Source: Terrimonas ferruginea DSM 30193
GTDB lineage: Bacteria; Bacteroidota; Bacteroidia; Chitinophagales; Chitinophagaceae
Reading direction: 5' to 3'
Length of the DNA stretch: 64,000 nucleotides
Assembly (NCBI RefSeq): GCF_000425585.1
Contig: NZ_AUDS01000018.1
Span: forward strand, 1-64,000
Below the pieces are notes generated by a model that saw nothing but the letters and a program-made list of their open reading frames with translations, did not search any database and was not told the origin of the DNA. The position numbers and the translations under genes were made by a program. Shown here piece after piece: positions 25,246-33,483 of the stretch (positions within the stretch are counted from its first letter, which is position 1; the number at the start of each line of letters is the position of its first letter).

Positions 25246-27261
25246 TTATACAATATCACCCCCAACTGTTTTCGCTATTACAACCGGTGCGATGCGGGCT
25301 GCCCCAAAATTAGTCAAAACTTTGCCAATCTCCTTGATTGTAGCTCCGCTATCGAATACATCATCGATAAGCAGAATGCTTTTACCTTCTATCTCCACAG
25401 GCTCTTTATACGTGAATGAATTTCTGACATTTTCACTTTTAAGCGGTGCGTTTTCGAAGATCTTTTGCGCTGCTGTAGCCCTTAGTTTTACAAGATTGTG
25501 AGAAACGGGTATTTTCAACACCGCGGCAAACTTTACTGCAAAATTCTTTACCAGGTCGCCGGACGATGTTGGCGGTACATATACAACCAAATCAAATTGT
25601 TCCTGCCCAAAGCGTTTCCGAAATGCTTTCAGTACCAGTTTCAACAAAAAATCAGGAAAATCACCTCCCTGCTCATATTTACAGCGGTGAATCGCTGCGC
25701 CTACATTTGATACACCGTAATAGGATGCAGCCACCCCATTGACCATGTTCGATTTGCTGGATTCAACCTCCAGCTTAGGAAAATAGCTTTCTCTGAAAGC
25801 GCTCAGCTTTTGTACCCATTCGGGACTGCTATTTACGATGATCTTTTTTTCTCCCGTATTATCACAGTTTGTAAAGGCATGGTCAGCAGTATCACCCAGG
25901 TAATCGCATAAAAATTTCATACGTGAACCGGTAGTCGCTACATAAGCGATCATACTATCGAGCTCCTTCAATTTGGCCTCGCGAAGCGCTTCAAATGCCT
26001 GTGTATTCAAGGGCGGTGAGTTGGGAATAAATTCATATTTCTTATACCCTCCGATCATTACTTCCCTGATAATGCCCTGCTCCACCAGGTCTGCTTTAAT
26101 TACTCTTATAGGTGTTTGCTTTAAATTGGTTCGCTTCATTAGTTCCTGCTGGCCAAGCAATTCGGTTTTTATGGCGGCGATCACCCTTTCGTATTTTTTT
26201 ACCGATGGTTTGCCACCCTCAATAAAAGATTCGGGAAGTTTCTTGTCTTCAGGGTTATAAAACAAAATGATCGTAGAAGGCTCCCCATCTCTTCCTGCAC
26301 GGCCGATTTCCTGGTAATAGTGTATGGGTGATTGCGGGATCTGGGTATGAATGATGAAGCGGATGTCAGGCTTATCGATGCCCATTCCAAGCGCGTTGGT
26401 AGAAATAATGCATTTCCACTCGTTTTTCATTAATCCGTTTTCAATGGCTATTCTCGATTCTGCATCCAGCCCTGCGTTGTAGCCTGTTGATGAAATACCC
26501 AGGTATTCAAACCATTTTGAATAGATCTCCGTGTCAACCCTGGTGCCCGTGTATAAAACACCCGATCCGGGGAGACGAGGTATATTCTCGCCCAGCCACA
26601 TGAGTTTTTCATCTTCCGAATTGACCTTTACTACAAACAACCTGAAATTTTCCCGCATCAGGTTTCCCCGGATGGTGCTAATGTTTTTTCCTATTTGCTG
26701 AACGATATCCTGTTCAACCCGTTTGGTTGCTGTGGCTGTGGTTGCCAACACGGGGAGAGCTTGGGGGAGCAATTTTACCAGGTTGATGATCCGTTTGAAG
26801 GCGGGCCTGAAATCATGCCCCCAAACAGAAATGCAATGGGCTTCATCAATCACCACCATCGAGAGGTTCATTTGCTGCGTGGCTTCGATCCATTCGTTGT
26901 TTTCCTGCCGTTCGGGTGCTATATAGAGGATTTTAACCTTGCCTTGTTTGGCTTCGTTTATGATCTGGCTGTTTTGTTCGGGTGTTTGCTCGCTGTTGAT
27001 GCATTTTGCAGAAATTCCTAGTGAGGTGAGCTTTTTTACCTGGTCGCGCATCAGGGCTATGAGCGGAGAAAATATAACGGTGGTACCATCAAATACCGAT
27101 GCCGGGAACTGGAAGCATAAGGATTTGCCAAAGCCGGTTTTTTCGATCAGCAGCACTTTTTCGCCACGCAGGATTTTTTCTATGGCCTGCCATTGCTCGT
27201 CATAGAACTTCGGAAGCCTGAAAGTTTTTTGTAAAACTATTTCTGCTTCTTGCCTGGTCAT
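25246..27261 (-). CDS. RecQ-like helicase fused to ComFC-like phosphoribosyltransferase
   Basis: The first 350 residues are a RecQ-type helicase: FYDEQWQAIEKIL (motif 0), EKTGFGKSLCF (Walker A, residues 40-50), VVIDEAHCISVWGHDFRP (DEAH) and YYQEIGRAGRDG (motif VI). The RecQ zinc site near residues 455-475 is degenerate, with two of four cysteines left (FLCDYLGD, TNCDNTG). From about residue 530 the chain changes to a ComFC-like domain: IHRCKYEQGGDF, DLVVYVPPTSSGD, and the PRPP-binding loop LLIDDVFDSGATI (near 629-641). This is an intact 671-residue fusion with no visible frameshift. It overlaps no neighbour but is spaced by one base from the P-loop gene and three from the DprA-like gene. Confidence 0.85.
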   Translation of the reverse strand: MTRQEAEIVLQKTFRLPKFYDEQWQAIEKILRGEKVLLIEKTGFGKSLCFQFPASVFDGTTVIFSPLIALMRDQVKKLTSLGISAKCINSEQTPEQNSQIINEAKQGKVKILYIAPERQENNEWIEATQQMNLSMVVIDEAHCISVWGHDFRPAFKRIINLVKLLPQALPVLATTATATKRVEQDIVQQIGKNISTIRGNLMRENFRLFVVKVNSEDEKLMWLGENIPRLPGSGVLYTGTRVDTEIYSKWFEYLGISSTGYNAGLDAESRIAIENGLMKNEWKCIISTNALGMGIDKPDIRFIIHTQIPQSPIHYYQEIGRAGRDGEPSTIILFYNPEDKKLPESFIEGGKPSVKKYERVIAAIKTELLGQQELMKRTNLKQTPIRVIKADLVEQGIIREVMIGGYKKYEFIPNSPPLNTQAFEALREAKLKELDSMIAYVATTGSRMKFLCDYLGDTADHAFTNCDNTGEKKIIVNSSPEWVQKLSAFRESYFPKLEVESSKSNMVNGVAASYYGVSNVGAAIHRCKYEQGGDFPDFLLKLVLKAFRKRFGQEQFDLVVYVPPTSSGDLVKNFAVKFAAVLKIPVSHNLVKLRATAAQKIFENAPLKSENVRNSFTYKEPVEIEGKSILLIDDVFDSGATIKEIGKVLTNFGAARIAPVVIAKTVGGDIV

Positions 27262-27262
27262 G

Positions 27263-27679
27263 TTAGAGGTGAGTGATTAAAGAAATAGCATCTTGGGTGT
27301 TGACGATTCGATTGTTTTCTCTGCCTGTAGAAGGAGTTTTGGCTACGAATATATGACTGGGATATGCCCGCACGGCTGCTTCTATTTTCGGGTTGTCGCG
27401 GCAGGCACATATAACAAAGTCGCATCCGTGGCCTTGCATTTCTGCGAGCAATTTTTTTAGAGATCCATCACCTTTGATATAATCTCCCATACCTATGATG
27501 CCTACTTTCTTGCCGTCTTTCTGAAGAATATCGAACACATCTTCAAAATCGGGTTTTCCTAGAATGCGGAAATGTCCCGGTATCTGTACATAACTATTCC
27601 CTAATAAGAAGCAATAAGTTATGTTAATAGTGTGGGATTTGCCGGTATTTTCACTGCCTGTGAGTGCTATTACTTTCAT
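27263..27679 (-). CDS. Small P-loop NTPase of the defence island
   Basis: The 138-residue protein starts directly with a beta strand and Walker A, MKVIALTGSENTGKSHT (residues 1-17). A possible Walker B or switch strand is KKVGIIGMGDYI, and a later strand is CDFVICACRDN. It resembles small nucleotide or nucleoside kinases and ATPases in overall shape, but I cannot name the family. There is no added domain. It lies between the Septu-like HNH gene (16 bp) and the RecQ-ComFC gene (1 bp), which implies co-translation with the latter. A role in binding or modifying nucleotides for the phosphoribosyltransferase is possible but is inference. Confidence 0.65.
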   Translation of the reverse strand: MKVIALTGSENTGKSHTINITYCFLLGNSYVQIPGHFRILGKPDFEDVFDILQKDGKKVGIIGMGDYIKGDGSLKKLLAEMQGHGCDFVICACRDNPKIEAAVRAYPSHIFVAKTPSTGRENNRIVNTQDAISLITHL

Positions 27680-27695
27680 TGTTATTTATTGAGTA

Positions 27696-28511
27696 TTAAA
27701 TCCAACCAGTGGCTTCAGGAGCTCTGTTAAATAAGTTTTGCAATACGGGGTGGTGATCTCTTTGGCGAATCATCTCTCTCCAAACAGTTTGATGATGTTC
27801 TTCTTTTATGTTTTTTATCATTTCATCCAATTGATTCTGATCAACACCCAAATCTCTGTGTGTGATATAATCAGAGAGCCTGCTTCTAAAATTACTAAAG
27901 GCAAGCTTTCTTGCTTTAACTAAATAAGATCTTGAATTTAACCCCAATATTTTAATAGTGTATGTAGCTCTCACGTTGTCTTTTTCAGCAGTATTTGCTT
28001 CAACTGGCACAAAGAAAAAAGACCTGTTTATATCAAGAAAAAGAAACTTAAGAGGGTTTTCATCTCTGGGATTAATCAATACGGCGTCGCCATCTTCAGG
28101 TGCCACAATGGTAGCGTCTTTCTCTCTTATAAGTTCTAAGTACGTATCGTCCTCCCGTTTAAATATAGCATACTTATTATTCTTTGGTCCATTGCATGTA
28201 CCGCAAGCATAGCAATAATTTCCCCACACAAAACATTTGTCAGGGTACCAGTCTTTGGGATATATATGCTCTACCTCATCAGCCTTACTATCTTCACAAT
28301 AATTGCAACGTTCTGGTCCGCAACACATGACATTAAGCTGTTTTTTAACTTCATCAAATGTTGCATTTCCTTTCCTATTATAAGACTTAAATTTACTTTT
28401 GGCTTCTTCAACTCGCTCTGCGTAAGTTGCTTTTCCATTTACCAAGTTTTGATACTCAAGTAACTTAGCAGAGGCAGTAGCATCGATGCCTGCATCATTC
28501 AGTTGTATCAT
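27696..28511 (-). CDS. Septu-like HNH endonuclease (PtuB-like)
   Basis: The 271-residue protein contains a zinc-supported HNH nuclease. Its features are RCNYCEDSKADEVEHIYPKD (first CxxC and the EH catalytic strand), then YACGTCNGPKNNKYA (second CxxC, CN..K), near residues 70-120. This is the pattern of PtuB in the Septu defence system, which acts with an ATPase partner. That partner gene overlaps its start by 17 bases, as expected. The C-terminal half is helical and less conserved. The gene looks visibly more A+T-rich than the housekeeping genes in the window, suggesting transfer (judged by eye, not counted). Confidence 0.82.
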   Translation of the reverse strand: MIQLNDAGIDATASAKLLEYQNLVNGKATYAERVEEAKSKFKSYNRKGNATFDEVKKQLNVMCCGPERCNYCEDSKADEVEHIYPKDWYPDKCFVWGNYCYACGTCNGPKNNKYAIFKREDDTYLELIREKDATIVAPEDGDAVLINPRDENPLKFLFLDINRSFFFVPVEANTAEKDNVRATYTIKILGLNSRSYLVKARKLAFSNFRSRLSDYITHRDLGVDQNQLDEMIKNIKEEHHQTVWREMIRQRDHHPVLQNLFNRAPEATGWI

Positions 28512-29778
28512 TACTTGGCATTATTGATTTTAATTCATTGAGTCTGTTATTATCGCTTTCTGTGATCTCTCCTTTAAATGACTTCAGTGCCAATTGGGCC
28601 ATCTCCGTTGCTAGTTCTTGCCCACTCTGTGATTGTGTAATATTCGTACCAAAGAGCTCTGTTCCATAAGCATCTAATAAATCTCCGTACAATAATCGTT
28701 CTTTATCTGTTCCTGTTACTTCTCCCGATTCTTGCTCAGAACCTGGTGCTCTAAGCCTCCAGATTGTCCCCCTTTCTGATGCACGACAAATTAAAGGACT
28801 ATGTGTGGTTACAATAAATTGAATTTTCGGGAATACTTTAGTGAACCATTCTCCTATTCTAGCTTGCCATGTAGGATGCAAGTGAGCGTCTATTTCATCA
28901 ATTAATACTACACCAGGTAATTCTATAGAATATTCACCTTGTTCAAAATTTTTGAAAACAGTAGGTGAGCCATAAGCCCGAACTAATTGTCTTATCAATT
29001 CAAAGGTCAGGCTTAAAATTGAACGATATCCATCACTCATTTGTGTTACATCAACCTTGTTATTGTTACCATCAATAAAAAAAACACCTTCGCTACTGAT
29101 TGAATCCAATTTTGCTCGATGAGGTAATAGGCCCCCTTCATTTAAAAAAGATTTAAGAGCTTCAAGTATAGATGCTTCAGGATTATTTCCAGAACTGGAA
29201 TTATGACCTTTTTCTAATGTCTTAATATGTAAGTCTTTTAACCAATCAATAGCTTCTGTTAATGCAACATCTTCACCAAATACAGACAAATGAGCTGCAG
29301 TTCGAGGATCAGAATAGTATACTTTCATCCATTCTTTTTCTCCACCTGTAAATCGCCTAAAAGGACCAAAAGCACAAGAGAACCAACCGGTAGTATTGCT
29401 CCAAATATTTTCTCGCGGAGCTCCTTTATTACCTTCTAAAATATAACCATTATCTTTTTTTACTAATGTAATTGTAGCATCAAAAGGCTTCTTTCTTGGC
29501 GCACTTCGACCAATTTTGCTGTCATATTCACTTTTTGTGACAAGTAGCTTTACTTCTCCGGGATCTTCCGTATTTTTTTTAACCCAATCATTTAAATTAA
29601 GACGTAGTGCTTTTGAATCGCTTGGTCCAATTATACCTAAGGCAATAGATCGAACAATAGTAGATTTGCCAGCGCCATTATCGCCTATTATGACATGCCA
29701 GCCAGCCGGATTATTAAATGTCATTTCAAATTTTGAAATGGAGCGTACATTTTGAATTATTACCTTATTTAGATACAT
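28495..29778 (-). CDS. Septu-like AAA ATPase (PtuA-like)
   Basis: The 427-residue protein is an ABC/SMC-type ATPase of the OLD/RecF group: Walker A IGDNGAGKST (near residue 32), signature MSDGYRSILSL, Walker B VVLIDEIDAHLHPTWQ and the H-loop TTHSPLI. No TOPRIM nuclease domain follows, so cutting would come from the HNH partner encoded by the overlapping next gene. In Septu, PtuA-type ATPases sense infection and license PtuB. The region is A+T-rich by eye. It is probably the first enzyme gene of the transcript after the XRE regulator. Overlap between the two Septu-like genes is 17 bases. Confidence 0.82.
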   Translation of the reverse strand: MYLNKVIIQNVRSISKFEMTFNNPAGWHVIIGDNGAGKSTIVRSIALGIIGPSDSKALRLNLNDWVKKNTEDPGEVKLLVTKSEYDSKIGRSAPRKKPFDATITLVKKDNGYILEGNKGAPRENIWSNTTGWFSCAFGPFRRFTGGEKEWMKVYYSDPRTAAHLSVFGEDVALTEAIDWLKDLHIKTLEKGHNSSSGNNPEASILEALKSFLNEGGLLPHRAKLDSISSEGVFFIDGNNNKVDVTQMSDGYRSILSLTFELIRQLVRAYGSPTVFKNFEQGEYSIELPGVVLIDEIDAHLHPTWQARIGEWFTKVFPKIQFIVTTHSPLICRASERGTIWRLRAPGSEQESGEVTGTDKERLLYGDLLDAYGTELFGTNITQSQSGQELATEMAQLALKSFKGEITESDNNRLNELKSIMPSNDTTE

Positions 29779-29846
29779 ATTCTTATTTCGTTAATTTCTT
29801 TTTTGAATAAATTTTAGCATAACTACTTAAGGCTAAAATTTATTTA

Positions 29847-30260
29847 TTACTTCCCCATCAACCTCTCCAGCCGTTCCATCATCTCATCCTTCTCCTTCAG
29901 CATTCGCTCATAAAGGGCAATCTTCTCCTCGTGCAATTTGATGAGCTGATCAATGGGGTGAAATGTTGGATTATTGTTGACGACAGCGGCGTTGTCATTG
30001 AAAGTACTGGAAATAACAGTTATTGCCTGCTCCTCATCAAAATTCTGAAAAGCTTCTACCGGTATTTTCAGCGCAGAGGAAATTTGCTGCAGAAGCGGCA
30101 GCTCGATGCTTTCCTTCTGCTCCAGCAGCGAGATCTTTTTCTGGTTCCAGTCTTCGCCGAGTTCGGAGGCTAGGGCTTCCTGCTTGATGCCCAGCATTTC
30201 GCGGAAACGCTTAACGTTGCGGCCCTCATGTACTTGTTTCATAACGGTTGAGTTTGTCAT
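29847..30260 (-). CDS. XRE-family regulator with coiled-coil tail
   Basis: The 137-residue protein has an N-terminal helix-turn-helix of the Cro/CI type (KRFREMLGIKQEALASELG then QKKISLLEQ, near residues 17-60). It ends in a charged coiled coil (IKLHEEKIALYERMLKEKDEMMERLERLM) for oligomerisation. It lies upstream of the Septu-like pair with 68 bp between, and divergent to the SymE-like gene. The shared intergenic region holds a small inverted repeat. It is a likely controller of the inserted defence genes and possibly of symE. An ATG six codons downstream is an alternative start. Confidence 0.85.
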   Translation of the reverse strand: MTNSTVMKQVHEGRNVKRFREMLGIKQEALASELGEDWNQKKISLLEQKESIELPLLQQISSALKIPVEAFQNFDEEQAITVISSTFNDNAAVVNNNPTFHPIDQLIKLHEEKIALYERMLKEKDEMMERLERLMGK

Positions 30261-30306
30261 CGGGCTAATTTACAGTTTTTTTGTATCGGTAGGTAGTGTT
30301 TTCAAC

Positions 30307-30319
30307 GGGTAAAATACCC
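30307..30319. promoter_or_regulatory. Inverted repeat between XRE and SymE-like genes
   Basis: GGGTA, a three-base AAA spacer and TACCC lie between the divergent XRE and SymE-like genes, with a second near-copy of GGGAATAG-TTATCC type further right. It is a candidate operator for the XRE protein. The match is short and may be chance. Confidence 0.35.
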
Positions 30320-30399
30320 CGTTTTTTCACTGTTTTATCCCAGGCGGGAATAGTTTATCCTTTCCGGTTTTGCGTGCTTTGGGTTAAAAATCAGCAATT

Positions 30400-30606
30400 A
30401 TGGATAAGCACACTAGAAAGACACGCAAGATGACCGTATGCAATTTCGGTGGGAATCGTTCGATAGGTATGGAGACATTTTCGGAGTTAAGGCTGCGCGG
30501 AAAATGGCTTAAAGATGCCGGCTTTGAGGGCGGCCATGTCGTTACCATCGAGTGCAATCCGCAAGAACTGATCATCCGCACCGACGGCACCCGCAAGTAC
30601 AATTAA
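30400..30606 (+). CDS. SymE-like toxin
   Basis: The 68-residue protein matches the SymE family in its C-terminal half: LRLRGKWLKDAGFEGGHVVT, then ECNPQELIIRTDG, an AbrB-like fold turned toxin. In E. coli SymE is an SOS-induced RNA-targeting toxin encoded near the hsd restriction genes and silenced by an antisense RNA. Here it also lies beside hsdS, convergent with it by 25 bp, and divergent to the XRE gene. An antisense RNA from the opposite strand of its leader is possible but not identifiable by eye. The start MDKHTRKTRKM is basic, as expected. Confidence 0.8.
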   Translation: MDKHTRKTRKMTVCNFGGNRSIGMETFSELRLRGKWLKDAGFEGGHVVTIECNPQELIIRTDGTRKYN

Positions 30607-30631
30607 TTGCACGAAAGGGTAGGGGACAACC

Positions 30632-31783
30632 TTATCCTTTCGTTTTTACGCTTATTTCTCCGCTCATGAGTTTGGGCAGCAGGGTGTTGCGGAGGGTGGT
30701 GAGGGTGCGGATTTGGGTTTCATTCAATTCAATTTTATCATCAATTGGCTTTGCTAAATTTTGAAATCGCAAAATGGTTTCCTCATCAGGTCTTACTATA
30801 TCAAGTCCTTCTAAGTCCGATTTACTTATTGAACCAAAAATAGTTCCTGTTTCATTGAACTGTTTAATATCGTCCATTAAAGATTTTATCTTGTAATAGG
30901 TATAGCTATAAAAAGAATTGTCTTTCTTATAACTAAATGCAGCTACACCACGACCTATGCAGCATTTTTCATTTGCCATATTCTGTTCACCTACAGGAGC
31001 CCTTACACTGATTAATGTATCGTTTTTTTTTGCAAATCTCTTAGGATCGGTAGTGAAAACTCTGTTTGAAGGAAATCTGAAGCCAAAATCTGCATTGCCT
31101 TGATACATCGGGATACCAGTTCCGTCTTCGTTGTAACTCTCGCCAGGAGGTGATGCTCCCATTGTAAAATCAAATTCATCAGCTAATTTTTCTACTTTCC
31201 ATTCATCCTTCGCTTCCTCTACAAACCACTGCCTGAAAAGGGTTTCAGCCATTTTTTCGAGCGTGGCATTCTGGCGGTGCAGTAGGTCTATTTTGTCATC
31301 CAGGCTGCTGAGGATGGATGCAATGGCTTTTTGTTCGGGGAGAGATGGAAGCGTTAAAATAAGGTCATCAAATGCTTGTTTTGGAACCCTTTGTCTGCCG
31401 GATGTGCCATCTAAATTAATCTCAGCATGATCCCGAACGTCAGTCCATCTGGATAAGTAGTAAACAAAATCTGTATCAGAGACCTTGTCTTTACCCCTAA
31501 AAACGTGAAATTCTGTAGAACCTAATCCGATACCATTTTTAAGGTTCTTAACCTGGCATATTTTGCCATTTTCAAGACAGGGTGTAATCCTTGCAAAGAG
31601 TGTATCTCTTTCCTGAAATCTGCTTCCCCCCGATGGCATCCTCTCCTGTGATGGTTCACAGTACCTTTTTCCATCTTCCAGATCCTTCATTTCAACAAAA
31701 GAAATAGCTTCATCCTTTTTTAAAGATACCGTGGGATTAACCAATACGAAATCCGAAAATATATATTCCTTCCATTTACTCAT
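30632..31783 (-). CDS. hsdS: Type I restriction specificity subunit
   Basis: HsdS recognises the split DNA target and holds HsdM and HsdR together. The 383-residue chain has two target-recognition domains. The first runs over residues 1-155 and ends at a conserved LPSLPEQKAIASILSSLDDKIDLLHRQNATLEKMAETLF central helix. The second spans 185-340 and ends at PDEETILRFQNLAKPIDDKIELNETQIRTL before the distal helix. Symmetry between the two halves is clear. The sequence recognised cannot be read from the gene. It ends 26 bp from the convergent SymE-like gene, with an unexpected gap of about 136 bp to hsdM. Confidence 0.93.
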   Translation of the reverse strand: MSKWKEYIFSDFVLVNPTVSLKKDEAISFVEMKDLEDGKRYCEPSQERMPSGGSRFQERDTLFARITPCLENGKICQVKNLKNGIGLGSTEFHVFRGKDKVSDTDFVYYLSRWTDVRDHAEINLDGTSGRQRVPKQAFDDLILTLPSLPEQKAIASILSSLDDKIDLLHRQNATLEKMAETLFRQWFVEEAKDEWKVEKLADEFDFTMGASPPGESYNEDGTGIPMYQGNADFGFRFPSNRVFTTDPKRFAKKNDTLISVRAPVGEQNMANEKCCIGRGVAAFSYKKDNSFYSYTYYKIKSLMDDIKQFNETGTIFGSISKSDLEGLDIVRPDEETILRFQNLAKPIDDKIELNETQIRTLTTLRNTLLPKLMSGEISVKTKG

Positions 31784-31813
31784 TTGCCTTCTTCTTTTTT
31801 GTATGCTGATCCA

Positions 31814-31903
31814 CTAAATGGCAATGCTGGTACCATCCTTAGTGTCCTCGAAATCCAGGTCTTTTCTAAAACGTATAGATTTTACAGAAGTATTGGGATT
31901 CAT
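31814..31903 (-). CDS. Possible 29-residue ORF between hsdM and hsdS
   Basis: In the unusual gap between hsdM and hsdS an ATG opens a 29-codon frame (MNPNTSVKSIRFRKD... GTSIAI) ending in TAG. It is in the same frame as hsdS, so readthrough would fuse it to the hsdS start. No homology is recognised. It may be a leader peptide, remnant of a lost gene, or non-coding. Confidence 0.25.
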   Translation of the reverse strand: MNPNTSVKSIRFRKDLDFEDTKDGTSIAI

Positions 31904-31919
31904 GAATGACAGCACCCGA

Positions 31920-33470
31920 CTATAGCTTTATTTTCTTCAGGTTGTCAGCTATTATCTTATTCAGCTTCGCCTCTTCCTTCAACTGCTCATCAAGTTCAGC
32001 CTGCAATGCCGTAAAACGTTCTGCAAAGTTAAAGTCATCCTCTTCATCGGGCAGACCTACATAACGGCCAGGCGTCAATACATAATCGAGCGAGGCTACC
32101 TTTTCAATAGGAGCCGTTGCGCAAAAGCCGGGAACGTCGCTATATTTCCCATCCTTGTTCCGCCAGTTGTGGTAGGTGTCGGTAATCTGCTTAATGTCGT
32201 CCTTTGATAGTTCGCGGGTACGGCGGTTGATCAAATGACCGAGATTACGGGCATCGATGAACAATATTTCCTTGCTGCGGTCACGGAATTTGCCGTGGCC
32301 TGCTGAGCCTGTCGAAGTACGATTACGGCTCATCAACCACAAAGCGGCCGGTATCTGCGTATTGAGAAAGAGCTTCGCTGGCAGGTTAACAATACAGTCG
32401 ATCAGCCCGGCTTCCACCAGCGCCTTACGTATCTCGCCTTCACCACTTGTCTTTGAGGTTAATGCACCTTTCGCCAAAACAACACCGGCCTGGCCGCTGG
32501 GAGCCAGGTGATAAATGAAATGCTGCAGCCATCCAAAGTTGGCATTGCCCACGGGTGGCGTGCCATATTGCCAGCGTCCATCGCTGCGGAGGAGTTCGCC
32601 TCCCCAGTCGCTGACGTTGAAGGGTGGGTTAGCAATGATGTAATCAGCTTTGAGGTCTTTGTGCGCATCATTCAGAAAAGAACCTTCGCTGTTCCATTTT
32701 ACCTGCGAACTGTCAATTCCTCTAATAGCAAGGTTCATTTTGGCCAGGCGCCAGGTGGTCTGGTTGCTTTCCTGTCCATAAATGGATATATCATTGATAC
32801 GACCCTGGTGGTCTTCCACGAATTTTTCAGACTGCACAAACATCCCGCCTGATCCGCAGCAAGGGTCGAATACACGGCCCTTGTACGGTTCCAGCATTTC
32901 AACCAGCAACTCCACCACGCTGCGTGGCGTATAGAACTGTCCGCCTTTCTTGCCTTCAGCCAGGGCAAACTCTCCAAGGAAGTACTCAAATACATGCCCC
33001 AGCACATCGGCGCTGCGGGCTTTGACCGTACCCAAGGCAATATTGCTGATCAGATCGATCAGTTCGCCGAGACTGGTGGGGTCGAGGTTTTGACGGGCAA
33101 ATACTTTGGGCAATACACCTTTAAGAGAGGAGTTTTCTCTTTCAATTGCATCCATGGCGTCGTCCACGATTTTGCCGATGGTGCTTTGCTTGGCACTGTT
33201 CTTCAGAAAATTCCACCGTGCGGAAGGAGGTACGAAGAATACATTGTCCGCTTTATATTCGTCACGGTCTTCCGGATCGGCACCTTTCTTTACCTCGTCT
33301 TGTAGTTTGGCATATTGCACTTCAAAGGCATCGGAGATGTATTTGAGGAAAATAAGACCGAGCACAATGTGTTTATATTCGGCTGCGTCGATGTTTTTAC
33401 GAAGTTTATCGGCAGCTTTCCAGAGTTGTTTCTCAAGGGGTTCTTCGGTCGTTGTCTTTTGTTTGGCCAT
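31920..33470 (-). CDS. hsdM: Type I restriction methylase, M subunit
   Basis: HsdM methylates adenine in the target to protect self DNA and forms the core of the restriction complex. The N-terminal domain ([26 protein letters not shown]) is followed by the methyltransferase domain with the SAM motif [11 protein letters not shown] and the catalytic NPPF in [12 protein letters not shown]. The 516-residue length is normal. Near residues 380-390 the sequence [17 protein letters not shown] contains about eight extra residues relative to usual HsdM, encoded by a REP-like element. The frame is kept. It is the first gene of the hsd operon, with the HARE gene 13 bp upstream on the same strand. Confidence 0.94.
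   Translation of the reverse strand: MAKQKTTTEEPLEKQLWKAADKLRKNIDAAEYKHIVLGLIFLKYISDAFEVQYAKLQDEVKKGADPEDRDEYKADNVFFVPPSARWNFLKNSAKQSTIGKIVDDAMDAIERENSSLKGVLPKVFARQNLDPTSLGELIDLISNIALGTVKARSADVLGHVFEYFLGEFALAEGKKGGQFYTPRSVVELLVEMLEPYKGRVFDPCCGSGGMFVQSEKFVEDHQGRINDISIYGQESNQTTWRLAKMNLAIRGIDSSQVKWNSEGSFLNDAHKDLKADYIIANPPFNVSDWGGELLRSDGRWQYGTPPVGNANFGWLQHFIYHLAPSGQAGVVLAKGALTSKTSGEGEIRKALVEAGLIDCIVNLPAKLFLNTQIPAALWLMSRNRTSTGSAGHGKFRDRSKEILFIDARNLGHLINRRTRELSKDDIKQITDTYHNWRNKDGKYSDVPGFCATAPIEKVASLDYVLTPGRYVGLPDEEDDFNFAERFTALQAELDEQLKEEAKLNKIIADNLKKIKL
32299..32322. repeat. REP-like insertion inside hsdM
   Basis: TGAGCCTGTCGAAGTAC matches the core of the REP-like elements elsewhere in the window. 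On the coding strand it is read as residues TSTGSAG in a surface loop of HsdM, keeping the frame. Confidence 0.65.
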
Positions 33471-33483
33471 TCGTCTATACTAA

